64,000 nt of DNA from CBDTTM01 sp965363355 (GTDB taxonomy: Bacteria > Bacillota > Negativicutes > Selenomonadales > Selenomonadaceae), in contig CBDTTM010000001.1 in assembly GCA_965363355.1 (NCBI GenBank), positions 6,552 through 70,551 of the forward strand. The letters are read 5' to 3'. Below the pieces are notes generated by a model. It saw nothing but the letters and a program-made list of their open reading frames with translations, had not been told where the DNA came from and made no database searches. A program made the translations under genes and the position numbers. Shown here piece after piece: positions 47,670 to 56,803 of this stretch; within the stretch, counting starts at the first letter, position 1; each line of letters opens with the position of its first letter.

Positions 47670-48574
47670 AGGCGAACCTCCCTGCTTTTAGATTTTACAT
47701 AATGGACGAAGACGTCCTCCATCGTCGGGGCGATTTTTCGGCAAATCCCGAAGTCTTTAAGTGCATCGGAGTTTCCTTGCAGCAGCACATGGAGCTCTTT
47801 GCCAAAAATATAGGCATCTTCATACGAAAAATCGGAGGCTTGGAGCCGGGCAAGGGTATCTAAGGAGTCTTCGCTTTGCAGGGCAAACAATTCCCCGGGG
47901 ATGCTTTTTTTGAGTTCATAAGGGGTTCCGGTGGCGGTGAGCTGGCTTTGGTAAATAAAACCGACTGAATTACAATGCTCTGCTTCGTCCATAAAATGAG
48001 TCGTCACTAAGATGGTAGTACCGTTTTGGGCAAGGTTATAGAGAATATCCCAAAAAAGCCTTCGGGAGACAGGATCCACCCCACCGGTTGGCTCGTCGAG
48101 AAAAACGATTTCTGGTTGGTGTAAAATGGCGCAGCCAAGGGCCAGGCGTTGCCGGACTCCACCGGAAAGACCCGCGGTAAGAACATTTTCCTGGGCTTCC
48201 AGATTGGCCATTTGCAGCATGGCTTTTATGCGATGTTTTTTTTCAGTACCGCGAAGTGAATACATACCAGCATAAAAATCTAAGTTCTCTCTAATGCTAA
48301 GGTCTTGATACAAGCTGAATTTTTGTGACATGTAGCCGATGTGCTGTTTGATTTTTTCTTGCTCAGTAGAGATATCGAAGCCGAGGACGGTCCCCCCGCC
48401 AAAACTGGGGGTCAATATGCCGCAGAGCATGCGAATCGTCGTGGATTTTCCCGAGCCGTTAGGTCCGAGAAAACCATAAATCGAGCCTTGTTCTATTTGA
48501 ATATTGACGTGGTCGACGGCGGTGAAATCACCAAATCGGCAAGTCAGATCGTGTGTTTCAATCGCAATTGGCAT
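47666..48574 (-). CDS. ABC transporter ATPase (second half, canonical)
   Basis: A 302-residue ATPase. Walker A GPNGSGKSTTIRML, signature LSGGVRQRLALG, Walker B IVFLDEPTGGVDP and H-loop TTHFMDEAE are all intact. The start at 48574 (MPIAIETHDL) overlaps the previous gene by 17 bases; a longer frame is open but lacks support. It corresponds to the C-terminal half of E. coli YbhF. Confidence 0.93.
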   Translation of the reverse strand: MPIAIETHDLTCRFGDFTAVDHVNIQIEQGSIYGFLGPNGSGKSTTIRMLCGILTPSFGGGTVLGFDISTEQEKIKQHIGYMSQKFSLYQDLSIRENLDFYAGMYSLRGTEKKHRIKAMLQMANLEAQENVLTAGLSGGVRQRLALGCAILHQPEIVFLDEPTGGVDPVSRRLFWDILYNLAQNGTTILVTTHFMDEAEHCNSVGFIYQSQLTATGTPYELKKSIPGELFALQSEDSLDTLARLQASDFSYEDAYIFGKELHVLLQGNSDALKDFGICRKIAPTMEDVFVHYVKSKSREVRL

Positions 48575-49487
48575 CTTTATCACCAGCTTTGTCTTTTTCT
48601 TGGGAAAATAATACAAATACATCCTCTAAGGAGGCCGATATTTTCTGAAGTTCCGGCAACTGTTTCTTTTGGGCCAAGAAGCAATGCGTCAATTCATCAA
48701 TGGTCCGTTCTTCATCGTCTGTTATGATATGGTATTTGTTGCCAAATGATTGAAGACTGAGAAAATAACAAGAATTCATTTCGGCAGGGCGTGACTGCAG
48801 CGATAAGGCGAGTTCAAGAACGGTAAAGGGATAGCTGGCTATAAGTTCGGCTGGAGACGCGCAGCGTATCATTTGCCCGGAATGAAGCAAGGCGATTCGA
48901 TGACAAAGTTCGGCTTCATCCATGTAAGGCGTCGCGGCGATTATCGTCATGCCTTTTTTGTTGAGTCCGTATAAAAGCTGCCAAAATTCTCGCCGGGCTA
49001 CGGGGTCGACTCCAGTCGTCGGTTCGTCCAAAAAGAAAATCAAGGGATCGTGGACAAGACCGCTGGCAAGCGCGAGCTTTTGTTTCATTCCACCAGACAA
49101 TTTTCCGGCAAGGCGGTCGCGAAAAGTCCATAAATCCGTAAATCGAAGAATTTCTTCGGCTTTTTGGTGAATGGCTGCTTTTTCGATGCCGTATAGTGAG
49201 CCAATCAGATCTATATTTTCTAGTACGGTCAAATCTTGATATAAGCTGAAGCGCTGAGGAATGTAGCTTAGCTTGGCTTTTATGCTTTCGATGTCGGTTT
49301 GCCCTAGAATGCGTATTTCACCTTGATATTGGCGATACAGGCCGAGCATTAAGCGAATCAAAGTCGTTTTTCCGGCACCGTCAGGGCCAACGAGGCCTAA
49401 GATTTCCCCTTTTTTGATTTGAAGCGAGAAATCTTTGAGGGCGTTGACCGAGCCAAAGTTTTTTGTTACATTTTTGATTTCAATCAT
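48558..49487 (-). CDS. ABC transporter ATPase (first half, H-loop histidine replaced)
   Basis: A 309-residue ATPase with Walker A GPDGAGKTTLIRLM, signature LSGGMKQKLALA and Walker B IFFLDEPTTGVDP. The H-loop reads ATPYMDEAE, with Pro where the switch His normally sits. GPDGAGKT and the missing His are also features of the N-terminal half of YbhF. The pair therefore looks like a split YbhF with one degenerate site. It overlaps the HlyD gene end by 8 bp. Confidence 0.93.
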   Translation of the reverse strand: MIEIKNVTKNFGSVNALKDFSLQIKKGEILGLVGPDGAGKTTLIRLMLGLYRQYQGEIRILGQTDIESIKAKLSYIPQRFSLYQDLTVLENIDLIGSLYGIEKAAIHQKAEEILRFTDLWTFRDRLAGKLSGGMKQKLALASGLVHDPLIFFLDEPTTGVDPVARREFWQLLYGLNKKGMTIIAATPYMDEAELCHRIALLHSGQMIRCASPAELIASYPFTVLELALSLQSRPAEMNSCYFLSLQSFGNKYHIITDDEERTIDELTHCFLAQKKQLPELQKISASLEDVFVLFSQEKDKAGDKDANCD

Positions 49488-50460
49488 TTAATATCACATC
49501 CGCTGGCATGCCGGGCTTAAAGATGGATGACGCATTATCAACAGCAATTTTTACAGCGAAGACCATGTTGGTGCGTTCGTTTTTGGTGATGCTCTGTCTA
49601 GGCGTATACTCGGCGGAATCTTTGATTTCTTTGATTGTTCCGTGAAATTTTTGGTCAGGTGCAGCATCGATTTTGATGATGGCTTCGTCACCAATTCTTA
49701 TTTTCCCCAGTTCTTCCGATGGAACATAAATCTTGATCCAGCAGTCCGTCAGATCGGCAGCAGTTGCGATGGCTGCACCGCTTGCTAGATATTCGCCCAT
49801 TTCAAAATTCTTGGTCAGTACCAGTCCGTCGAGGGGCGAACTTATGGTCATGTCGTTGATATTTGTCAGAGATTCCTGTAAGACGGCTTCACAGCGTTCT
49901 ATTTCATCTTGGGCGGCCAGAATCTGATCGGATCGGTTTCCAGCGAGCAGCAGAGATTCTTTTTCTTGGGCGGCACTGAGCTGGGCTTTGCTTGAATCAT
50001 AAGCTGCTTCGGCATCATCGAGTTGTTGATGAGCCGTGGCGCCAGAGGCGTAAAGTGATTGCTGGCGATTGTAGTCTTTTTCGGATTTTATAAAAGCCGC
50101 TTTGGCAGCAGCTGTGTTGGCGGCGGCTTCGCGCAATTCTTCGGGACGGGCACCTTTTTCTAGGTCAGCTAGCTGCGCCTGGGCTTTTTTGAGTGCAGCT
50201 TGATCTCTTTTGCGCGCAGATAAAAAATCGGATCGATCAATTTTGGCGATGTTTTCTCCTTTATGAAGCATATCGCCTTCTTTAATAGATAAATCCGTCA
50301 TGTAGCCACTGATCTTGGTCGTGATATCTACTTTCGTGACTTCTACAGTTCCCGTGTACGTTTTGGCTGTTTTTTGTTGTTGCTGATAATTATAAATGGC
50401 CATTCCTGTTAAAACCAGAAGCAATAGTATGACAAAAATAATTTTCAGGCGTTTGTTCAA
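49480..50460 (-). CDS. HlyD/YbhG-type membrane fusion protein
   Basis: A 326-residue periplasmic adaptor anchored by one N-terminal helix (about 5-25). The lipoyl-like half motif (VDITTKISGYMTDLSIKEGDMLHKGENIAKID) is followed by a long helical hairpin (about 80-190) and the returning beta half (SPLDGLVLTKNFEMGEYLASG). It bridges the ABC permease toward the outer membrane, consistent with a diderm cell. It lies two bases after the TetR gene stop. Confidence 0.93.
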   Translation of the reverse strand: MNKRLKIIFVILLLLVLTGMAIYNYQQQQKTAKTYTGTVEVTKVDITTKISGYMTDLSIKEGDMLHKGENIAKIDRSDFLSARKRDQAALKKAQAQLADLEKGARPEELREAAANTAAAKAAFIKSEKDYNRQQSLYASGATAHQQLDDAEAAYDSSKAQLSAAQEKESLLLAGNRSDQILAAQDEIERCEAVLQESLTNINDMTISSPLDGLVLTKNFEMGEYLASGAAIATAADLTDCWIKIYVPSEELGKIRIGDEAIIKIDAAPDQKFHGTIKEIKDSAEYTPRQSITKNERTNMVFAVKIAVDNASSIFKPGMPADVILND

Positions 50461-50462
50461 GG

Positions 50463-51059
50463 TCAGTCCCTCCTTTTGATACCGGATAGGAATATATCAA
50501 GTGTCTGCGTGAGATAGGTCGTAGCAGGCAGCGATTTTTCATCTTTGATTCGAGATCGAATGGGGCGGCTGAAAAAGAAAAAATTGACCATGCCGGCCCA
50601 AAGAATGACCGCAGCATCGACATCGAGATCTTGACGAAATAAGCCTTCTTCAATTCCACGGTGCAAGGCTTTGGCGATTATTTCAAAAACATATTTTAAG
50701 TGATTTTGGGCAAATGCTTCGAGAATTGCAGAAGGGGCTATGAATTCGCGGTAACACAGCTTGATGAAATACGGGTTTTCCGTATGGATCTTAAGCATGG
50801 TCGCAGCATAGAGCTCGAGAATATCGATGGGACTGTTTTCTCCATTTTGGGCTTTTTGGGTGAAGTCTACCAATATTTGAAGCTGTTTTTCGACAGCGGC
50901 TTGGTAAAGCCCTTGTTTGCTGCCAAAATGATAAGAAATCAAAGCGCTGTTGACGTTGGCTTTTGCGGCAAGTTGACGAATGGAAGTCTTATCAAAACCA
51001 TCGTCGGCAAAAAGCTCGATGGCAGTCTGCAATAATTTTTCTTTGCTGTCGTTTTCCAT
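50463..51059 (-). CDS. TetR-family regulator (CecR-like) of the efflux operon
   Basis: A 198-residue repressor. The helix-turn-helix TSIRQLAAKANVNSALISYHFGSKQGLYQA is at residues 25-54, and the variable C-terminal domain is of the CecR/DUF1956 type. It is the first gene of the HlyD-ATPase-ATPase-permease operon and so is likely its ligand-relieved autorepressor. The palindrome at 51071-51103, 12 bp upstream of its start, is the probable operator. Confidence 0.93.
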   Translation of the reverse strand: MENDSKEKLLQTAIELFADDGFDKTSIRQLAAKANVNSALISYHFGSKQGLYQAAVEKQLQILVDFTQKAQNGENSPIDILELYAATMLKIHTENPYFIKLCYREFIAPSAILEAFAQNHLKYVFEIIAKALHRGIEEGLFRQDLDVDAAVILWAGMVNFFFFSRPIRSRIKDEKSLPATTYLTQTLDIFLSGIKRRD

Positions 51060-51070
51060 AAATATCCCCT

Positions 51071-51103
51071 TTTAATCAAATGATTTAATCTTTTGATTAA
51101 ATC
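51071..51103. promoter_or_regulatory. TetR operator-like palindrome
   Basis: GATTTAATC-TTTT-GATTAAATC (51082-51103) is a perfect dyad nested with TTTAATCAAA-N11-TTTGATTAAA (51071-51101). Its location just upstream of the TetR start codon suggests autoregulation. Confidence 0.75.
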
Positions 51104-51178
51104 ATAAGGCCAAAGTAATTATTTTGCAAGAGAAATTCTTTGCGTTAGGCCAGATGGTGCCAATTTTTATAAAAAGAA

Positions 51179-51207
51179 TTGTTATCAACAACCAAAAATT
51201 ATATAAT
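51179..51207 (+). promoter_or_regulatory. Promoter of the Nramp gene, containing a DnaA-box-like word
   Basis: TTGTTA (51179-51184), a 17-bp spacer and TATAAT (51202-51207). The word TTATCAACA (51182-51190) overlaps the -35 and spacer. Confidence 0.6.
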
Positions 51208-51238
51208 TAAGAAAATAGAACCAGCGGGGGTGAAGCCA

Positions 51239-52501
51239 ATGTTTGATATAATAAAAGATTATTTCAATAAAACACATGCAGCGAGTGCTAAAGCCCGCAA
51301 TTTTTTTCGCTACATAGGACCGGGTATCTTAATTACAGTAGGGTTCATCGATCCAGGAAACTGGGCATCCAATATGGCGGCCGGGGCCCAGTACGGCTAC
51401 TTGCTCTTGTGGATGGTCACGCTCTCGACAATCATGTTGATTGTTTTGCAGCATAATGCAGCTCATCTAGGAATCGTTACGGGCCTTTGTTTGTCAGAAG
51501 CTGCGGCGGCGTATGTTCAACCTATTATTGGTAAATTTATTCTGGTATCCGCTGTGGCGGCTTCCATTGCTACAGCTTTGGCGGAGATTCTCGGTGGCGC
51601 GATTGCCCTATCCATTTTGTTTGGCTTGCCAATCAAAATAGGATCGGTCATCATGGCGATGGTTTGTGGCTTTTTGCTTTGGTCTAATTCCTATAAAAAG
51701 TTAGAGAAAATCATCATCGGTTTTGTTTCGGTTATTGGCTTGTCCTTTTTAGCAGAACTCTATTTCATTGATATCGATTGGGCACAGGCAGCTTCGGGCT
51801 GGGTCGTGCCGACGATGCCAGAGGGATCGCTTTTGATTGTGATGAGCGTGCTCGGCGCCGTGGTCATGCCGCATAATTTGTTTTTGCATTCGGAGGTCAT
51901 CCAGAGCAGGCAGTGGAACTTAGAGGATGAAATCATCATCAAAAAACAGCTCAAATATGAATTTTTGGATACCTTGTTTTCCATGGGATTGGGCTGGGCG
52001 ATAAACAGTGCGATGATTCTCGTCGCCGTAGCGGTATTTTACAGTCACTCCATTGCTGTTGAGGATTTACAACAAGCCGTTGATATGTTGAGGCCTCTTT
52101 TGGGCGGCAGTGCAGCACTTATTTTTGCAATTGCGTTGCTCTTTTCGGGTATTGCATCGACGACAACTGCGGGGATGGCCGGTGGCAGTATTTATGCGGG
52201 CATCTTTGGTGAGGCGTATGACATAAAGGATTATCATTCCTGGCATGGCGTTGCTTTGACCTATGGCGTAGCCGTGGCTATTTTGTTTTTTGTCAGCGAT
52301 CCGTTTCAGGGACTGATTTATTCGCAAATGGCGCTCAGCATCCAGCTTCCGTGGACCATTGGTTTGCAAATTTACTTGACTTCATCAAAACGTGTCATGG
52401 GCAAATACGCAAATAATTTGCGGCAGAAAATCAGCCTGGGTATCATCGGGTTGATTGTTGCTGGTCTTAATATATGGTTATTGATTGAAATGCTTGATTG
52501 A
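51239..52501 (+). CDS. Nramp-family divalent metal transporter
   Basis: A 420-residue proton-coupled metal importer with about eleven membrane helices. Helix 1 has the metal-binding DPGNW and helix 6 has MPHNLFLHSEV, including the Met that favours Mn2+/Fe2+ over Mg2+/Ca2+. The start at 51239 (MFDIIKDYF) has GGGGGTGAAG upstream; an earlier in-frame ATG at 51179 overlaps the promoter. It makes a functional counterpart to the Mn-riboswitch exporter at 26016. It ends at a palindromic terminator. Confidence 0.92.
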   Translation: MFDIIKDYFNKTHAASAKARNFFRYIGPGILITVGFIDPGNWASNMAAGAQYGYLLLWMVTLSTIMLIVLQHNAAHLGIVTGLCLSEAAAAYVQPIIGKFILVSAVAASIATALAEILGGAIALSILFGLPIKIGSVIMAMVCGFLLWSNSYKKLEKIIIGFVSVIGLSFLAELYFIDIDWAQAASGWVVPTMPEGSLLIVMSVLGAVVMPHNLFLHSEVIQSRQWNLEDEIIIKKQLKYEFLDTLFSMGLGWAINSAMILVAVAVFYSHSIAVEDLQQAVDMLRPLLGGSAALIFAIALLFSGIASTTTAGMAGGSIYAGIFGEAYDIKDYHSWHGVALTYGVAVAILFFVSDPFQGLIYSQMALSIQLPWTIGLQIYLTSSKRVMGKYANNLRQKISLGIIGLIVAGLNIWLLIEMLD

Positions 52502-52507
52502 GCACAT

Positions 52508-52553
52508 AAAAAAGGAAGCTTGTATTTCCCGGGAAATACAAGCTTCCTTTTTT
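52508..52553. terminator. 46-bp perfect palindromic bidirectional terminator containing a Noc-binding-site match
   Basis: Arms 52508-52530 and 52531-52553 are perfect reverse complements with no spacer, starting with A6 and ending with T6. It separates convergent Nramp and MATE genes. The centre, TATTTCCCGGGAAATA (52523-52538), is identical to the Bacillus Noc site consensus. A terminator normally has a loop; here four or so central bases must open. Confidence 0.9.
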
Positions 52554-52563
52554 ATGCCTAAAA

Positions 52564-53901
52564 TCATTCTAGGCGAAACGTATGTTTGAAATAACGGTAA
52601 AGCAAAACCGATGATAACAATATTGTGGCAGCTTCAGCCAATGGGACAGTAAGCCAGATCCCGCGGATGCCAAACAAGGCTGGCAGTAGAAAGATTCCTA
52701 TGCCGATCCAAACAAAACCTTTGCTCAATGAAATCAAGGCTGCATGCTGGGGATGTCCGACAGCCGTGAAAAAACCGGAGATAATGATGTTGAGTCCATT
52801 GACAAGGAAAGCAAATGCGTAGATTCTTGCGCCGAGGGCTGCAAATTCGAGTACTTTCGGATTGGCGTCTGCTAAGAATAAGGAGACGATTTCTTTGCTG
52901 CCGAAAAAAAGCAGGAAAAAAATCAAGACGCCGATGAAACAAGCCGAGATACTGGCGAGCTGCAGGGCTTTTTTGACACGTTTTTCTTTTTTATAGCCAT
53001 AATTATAGCTGATGATTGCACCGGCACCGTCGGATAAACCAATCAGCACGTTATTGCCGATAAAAGAAAGGTAGCTGATTACCGTAAAGGCTGCAACGCC
53101 AGATTCTCCTGCATAACGCATGAGCGTGATGTTGAATAGGAATGTTGTCACCCCTGTACCGATTTCGGTGAGGCCTTCAGCCGAACCGCTGTAAAGTATA
53201 TGGGAGGCAAGTTTTTTATCGAACGAGCCCTTGGCAATCTGTAAGCTGCAATGACGGCTGCAAAATGGAAGCAGTGCCATGATGAAGGCGACGGTGCAGC
53301 CGATGCCCATTGCCAGTGCCGCTCCTCTGATGCCAAGCTCCAAATGAGCGATGAAGTACCAGGAAAAAAACATATGGCTGCTGACGGCAACGACTAAGGC
53401 AGCCATTGCGTAAAGCGGCATTGCAATGGTTTTTAAGGCATAGTCAAATACCAGCATGACGGTCAAAAATGGTAAAAAGATTCCAGTATAACGAATATAA
53501 GTTGCGGTCGGTTCAAGCAGTCGTTCATTTGCGCCGAGCAGACGGGCAATCGATTCTGGATAAAAATATGCGGCGATGGCAAAAAACATCGATAAAAAGA
53601 ATACGAGAATCAGAGCTGTGCGAAAGGCATCGCGAGCTTTGTCCCTCTCGCCGGCACCAAGCATTCGGCCAATCGAACTTTGCGCACCGATGCCGATGAC
53701 TATGCTTAGAGCAATGGCGACACTGGCAAATGGCATTGCCAAATTCACGCTGGCGAGTGCGTCCGTTCCGATGTAATTGCCGACAAAAAGGCCATCGATG
53801 ATGGTGTTCAAGCCTAAAAAAAGCATAGCAGCAATTGCTGGAAGGCTGTAATGAACGAATAATTTTTGAATGCTATCCGTGCCTAAAATATTTTCTCTCA
53901 T
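52564..53901 (-). CDS. MATE-family multidrug efflux protein
   Basis: A 445-residue Na+ or H+ antiporter with twelve hydrophobic segments in two similar halves (PAIAAMLFLGLNTIIDGLFVG at the start; LIGLSDGAGAIISYNYGYKK in the second half). It exports cationic drugs or other metabolites. AGGAG precedes the ATG. It follows a MerR regulator gene and has a MerR-type promoter with a 19-bp spacer directly upstream. Confidence 0.93.
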   Translation of the reverse strand: MRENILGTDSIQKLFVHYSLPAIAAMLFLGLNTIIDGLFVGNYIGTDALASVNLAMPFASVAIALSIVIGIGAQSSIGRMLGAGERDKARDAFRTALILVFFLSMFFAIAAYFYPESIARLLGANERLLEPTATYIRYTGIFLPFLTVMLVFDYALKTIAMPLYAMAALVVAVSSHMFFSWYFIAHLELGIRGAALAMGIGCTVAFIMALLPFCSRHCSLQIAKGSFDKKLASHILYSGSAEGLTEIGTGVTTFLFNITLMRYAGESGVAAFTVISYLSFIGNNVLIGLSDGAGAIISYNYGYKKEKRVKKALQLASISACFIGVLIFFLLFFGSKEIVSLFLADANPKVLEFAALGARIYAFAFLVNGLNIIISGFFTAVGHPQHAALISLSKGFVWIGIGIFLLPALFGIRGIWLTVPLAEAATILLSSVLLYRYFKHTFRLE

Positions 53902-53922
53902 ATAAAATCACTCCTATATAAG

Positions 53923-53953
53923 AGCATAAACCATGGAGCGGCTCTAAGGTCAA
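53923..53953 (-). promoter_or_regulatory. MerR-type promoter/operator of the MATE gene
   Basis: Minus strand TTGACC (53948-53953), a 19-bp spacer and TATGCT (53923-53928). The long spacer holds a dyad ACCttaGAGC-C-GCTCcatGGT. Overlong spacers with a central dyad are the hallmark of MerR-activated promoters. Confidence 0.8.
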
Positions 53954-54759
53954 GCTTTGATGAGCTGAAACCATATTTCATAGTAATCGAGGCCATCTTT
54001 ATGCGTACTGGCTAGATAGCGAGCTAGTAAATCACCTTTGGCTTTGTACCCTTTTTCTTCGATCCAAAGCATGGCAGTGGCGAGTATTTCGTTTTTGCTG
54101 GAGGCATAATCGGTAGATAATACGGTGTAAAAGTATTTTCCGCCAGGTGGAGCCTTGAATTCAGCTCGTTCGGCAGCGGAAAAACCTGCAAGTGTAGAAT
54201 CTTCGAAGCTGAGGCCGACGAGGGCTTTGTCAAAATCCGCTGCGGTTAGCAAAGCTTCTTCGGGCAAAAGCATAGTATAGCGAAGAACATTCATCCAACT
54301 GGTGTCGGGAGTCTGGTATTGTTGGTTGATTTTGATCAGATCTTCAGCATCGAGGCTTAAAAATTTGCTTTTGAATAAGGGGGCAGGTACGATTGAAAAT
54401 TTTCCGATGTGCTGTTGGCACTGTTCATAGCGCTCGGTTAGTTTTTCTAGTTGGCGGCTTTGTTCGCTGAGCAGTTTAATTTTTTGTTCAAGTGCCTGTT
54501 GATTTTCTTGCAGAAGGTTTTTCATCGCATCGATATCCATTTCGCACAAAGCCTGCCGTATATCCTTTACCGGTAGTTCCATGCTGCGAAAGGTCAAGAT
54601 GTCCATGAGAATGACTAGGTCATCATAGCCATAATAACGATAGCTGTTATGTTCATGTCGATGAGAGGAAAGTAAGCCGGATTTCTCGTAATAGCGAAGG
54701 CTGTCGGTCGATATAGCAAAAAGTTTAGCAACTTCGCCGATGGTCCATTTGTTTTTCAT
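53950..54759 (-). CDS. MerR-family regulator with effector-binding domain
   Basis: A 269-residue protein: an N-terminal MerR helix-turn-helix (TIGEVAKLFAISTDSLRYYEKSGLL), a dimerising coiled coil (about 75-125) and a C-terminal GyrI/BmrR-like ligand domain of about 140 residues. It most likely activates the MATE pump on drug binding. The promoter of the pump overlaps the stop codon of this gene. Confidence 0.92.
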   Translation of the reverse strand: MKNKWTIGEVAKLFAISTDSLRYYEKSGLLSSHRHEHNSYRYYGYDDLVILMDILTFRSMELPVKDIRQALCEMDIDAMKNLLQENQQALEQKIKLLSEQSRQLEKLTERYEQCQQHIGKFSIVPAPLFKSKFLSLDAEDLIKINQQYQTPDTSWMNVLRYTMLLPEEALLTAADFDKALVGLSFEDSTLAGFSAAERAEFKAPPGGKYFYTVLSTDYASSKNEILATAMLWIEEKGYKAKGDLLARYLASTHKDGLDYYEIWFQLIKA

Positions 54760-55202
54760 AGAAAAGTCCTTTTCTCTTGGCCGTAAAATACGGGCAATAT
54801 TTATATATATTATTTGGTAGAGAATTCGTTGAGCGCGAGGGATAGGAGCGGAACGGCATAAAACTAGATATTGTACAAATTAGCTTTGAGGGAGGAGTTT
54901 TCCTGCAAATCAGTAGGTTTATGTAGTTTATTGTGTTGGAAGATTTATTTTTGATGCAGTAGTAAAAATGGACATTGTATATTGTTTTGATTTAACTAAT
55001 TTTTACGCAATTCTTTTTATTGAAGTGAAATAAAAAAATGCAGTTTTAGGCTGGCGTTTTTTTTCACAATGTCGTATAATAACAAATAGAAATTATCACG
55101 ATAACTTTTTGCTATAGGTTAAACAATTCAGATTATTAATTTGAAAGATGCCTATAGAGCATAATGGCTAAAACAATTTAAAAAGATTGCGAGGGAATTA
55201 AA
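54760..55202. other. 443-bp AT-rich intergenic region between merR and dctA
   Basis: It contains the merR and dctA control regions. A TATAAT lies at about 55075-55080 on the plus strand, without a good -35. No RNA family, long repeat or reading frame with a ribosome site was seen. Confidence 0.4.
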
Positions 55203-56486
55203 TTGAATAAGAGCTTCTTTAAATCATTGCATTTTCAGGTTTTTGTATCGATCATTGTCGGTATAGCTGTAGGGTATTTTTATCCTTCCGTTGGTGCAAG
55301 CATGAAACCATTGGGAGATGCTTTCATCAAACTGATAAAAATGATCATCGGACCGATTATCTTCTGTACGATTGTCGTCGGGATTGCCGGAATGGGCGAT
55401 ATGAAAAAAGTCGGACGCGTCGGCGGAAAAGCATTGCTTTATTTTGAAGCGGTAACGACGTTCTCGCTTTTCTTTGGCGTATTTTTAGTCAATTGGCTCA
55501 AACCTGGTGCCGGCATGAATGTCGATGCATCATCTTTGGATGCGGCCTCGGTGGCTGCGTATACGAGCGGGGCACAAAGCCATACAGCAGTGGACTTTTT
55601 TATGAATATCATTCCAAATACCGTGGTCGATGCTTTTGCTAAAGGCGAGATTTTGCAGATTCTGCTCTTTTCCGTTATGTTTGGCTGGGCGTTGTCTAAG
55701 TTCGGTGATAAAGGGCAGCGATTGCTTGGCCTGATCAGCGATGTTTCCCATATTTTCTTTGGTTTGGTAGACATTATCATGAAGCTTGCGCCAATCGGAA
55801 CATTTGGTGCCATGGCCTTTACCATTGGGAAATATGGTATTGAATCCTTAGGCCCATTGATGAAGCTTTTAGGAACCTTTTACTTTGCCTGTTTCTTGTT
55901 TATCATCTGTATTATTTGGCCGATTTCACGCTGGGCAGGCATTAGTTTCTTGAAATATCTCAAGTATTTCAAAGAAGAGCTTCTCGTTGTTTTCGGAACA
56001 GCTTCCTCGGAAAGCGTTTTGCCGCGAATGATGGAGAAGTTGGAAAAAGTAGGTTGTTCAAAATCAATTGTCGGACTTGTCATTCCGACAGGTTATTCGT
56101 TTAATCTTGATGGAACGTCGATTTATCTGACGGTTGCTGCTATTTTCTTGGCGCAGGCGACGAATACAGATCTTACAGTTATGCAACAGGTTACGATCAT
56201 TGCCGTGTTGCTTTTGACTTCAAAAGGAGCTTCGGGCGTTACGGGCAGCGGCTTCATTGTTTTGGCAGCGACCTTGTCGACGATTCCGACAATTCCGGTA
56301 GCAGCCTTAGCTTTGATTTTTGGTGTCGACCGTTTTATGACGCAGGGTCGTGCTTTGACAAACCTCATCGGGAATGGTATAGCGACGTTTGTTGTTGCTG
56401 AATGGGAAAATGAGCTTGATAAAGACAAGCTTAAAAAAGTGATGTATGAAGAAGTTGAACCGGAATCGGTCAAAATATCTTCATGA
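55203..56486 (+). CDS. dctA: C4-dicarboxylate:cation symporter DctA-like
   Basis: A 427-residue member of the DAACS family with eight membrane helices and two re-entrant loops. The motifs [39 protein letters not shown] and [17 protein letters not shown] match DctA more than glutamate carriers. It imports succinate, fumarate, malate or aspartate. It starts at a TTG 8 nt from GAGGG. It may be a target of the CitA/DcuS-type system at 28.7-31 kb. Confidence 0.9.
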   Translation: MNKSFFKSLHFQVFVSIIVGIAVGYFYPSVGASMKPLGDAFIKLIKMIIGPIIFCTIVVGIAGMGDMKKVGRVGGKALLYFEAVTTFSLFFGVFLVNWLKPGAGMNVDASSLDAASVAAYTSGAQSHTAVDFFMNIIPNTVVDAFAKGEILQILLFSVMFGWALSKFGDKGQRLLGLISDVSHIFFGLVDIIMKLAPIGTFGAMAFTIGKYGIESLGPLMKLLGTFYFACFLFIICIIWPISRWAGISFLKYLKYFKEELLVVFGTASSESVLPRMMEKLEKVGCSKSIVGLVIPTGYSFNLDGTSIYLTVAAIFLAQATNTDLTVMQQVTIIAVLLLTSKGASGVTGSGFIVLAATLSTIPTIPVAALALIFGVDRFMTQGRALTNLIGNGIATFVVAEWENELDKDKLKKVMYEEVEPESVKISS

Positions 56487-56497
56487 GATAAGATTTT

Positions 56498-56539
56498 AAA
56501 AAGGACAGTTTTTGTTTTGGCAAAAGCTGTCCTTTTTTT
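56498..56539 (+). terminator. Terminator after dctA
   Basis: AAAAAGGACAG/CTGTCCTTTTTTT with an internal loop. Confidence 0.85.
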
Positions 56540-56616
56540 GCTTTTTCTTTTAATGAAAAAGAGGTAGAAAGATTCATTGCACAAAATAGAATTTCAGGCT
56601 AAGCAGATGGAAAAAC

Positions 56617-56781
56617 TTATCCACAGGTTTATCCTCTATCCATGGTGATTTTAGGTAAAAATGTATACTAAATATAGAAAAGTAGGTAAAAAAGATAGAA
56701 TATCTAGAGTTATACACTTTTTTATCCACATTATCCACAGGCAGGTTAGTCACATGTATAAAAAAAGTCACTTTATGCACA
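56617..56781. other. DnaA-box cluster outside oriC
   Basis: All on the plus strand within 165 bp: TTATCCACA at 56617-56625, 56722-56730 and 56731-56739; TTATGCACA at 56773-56781; TTATACACT at 56710-56718; weak TTATCCTCT at 56629-56637. There is no supported gene here. It resembles datA or the DnaA-box clusters of Bacillus that titrate DnaA. Confidence 0.8.
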
Positions 56782-56803
56782 GGGGCTTTTAGAAGCCAAT
56801 TGT

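Noticed and set aside
56574..56780. 68-residue minus-strand frame over the DnaA-box cluster
   Set aside because: No ribosome site or family; the frame exists because repeated TTATCCACA words lack stops on that strand.
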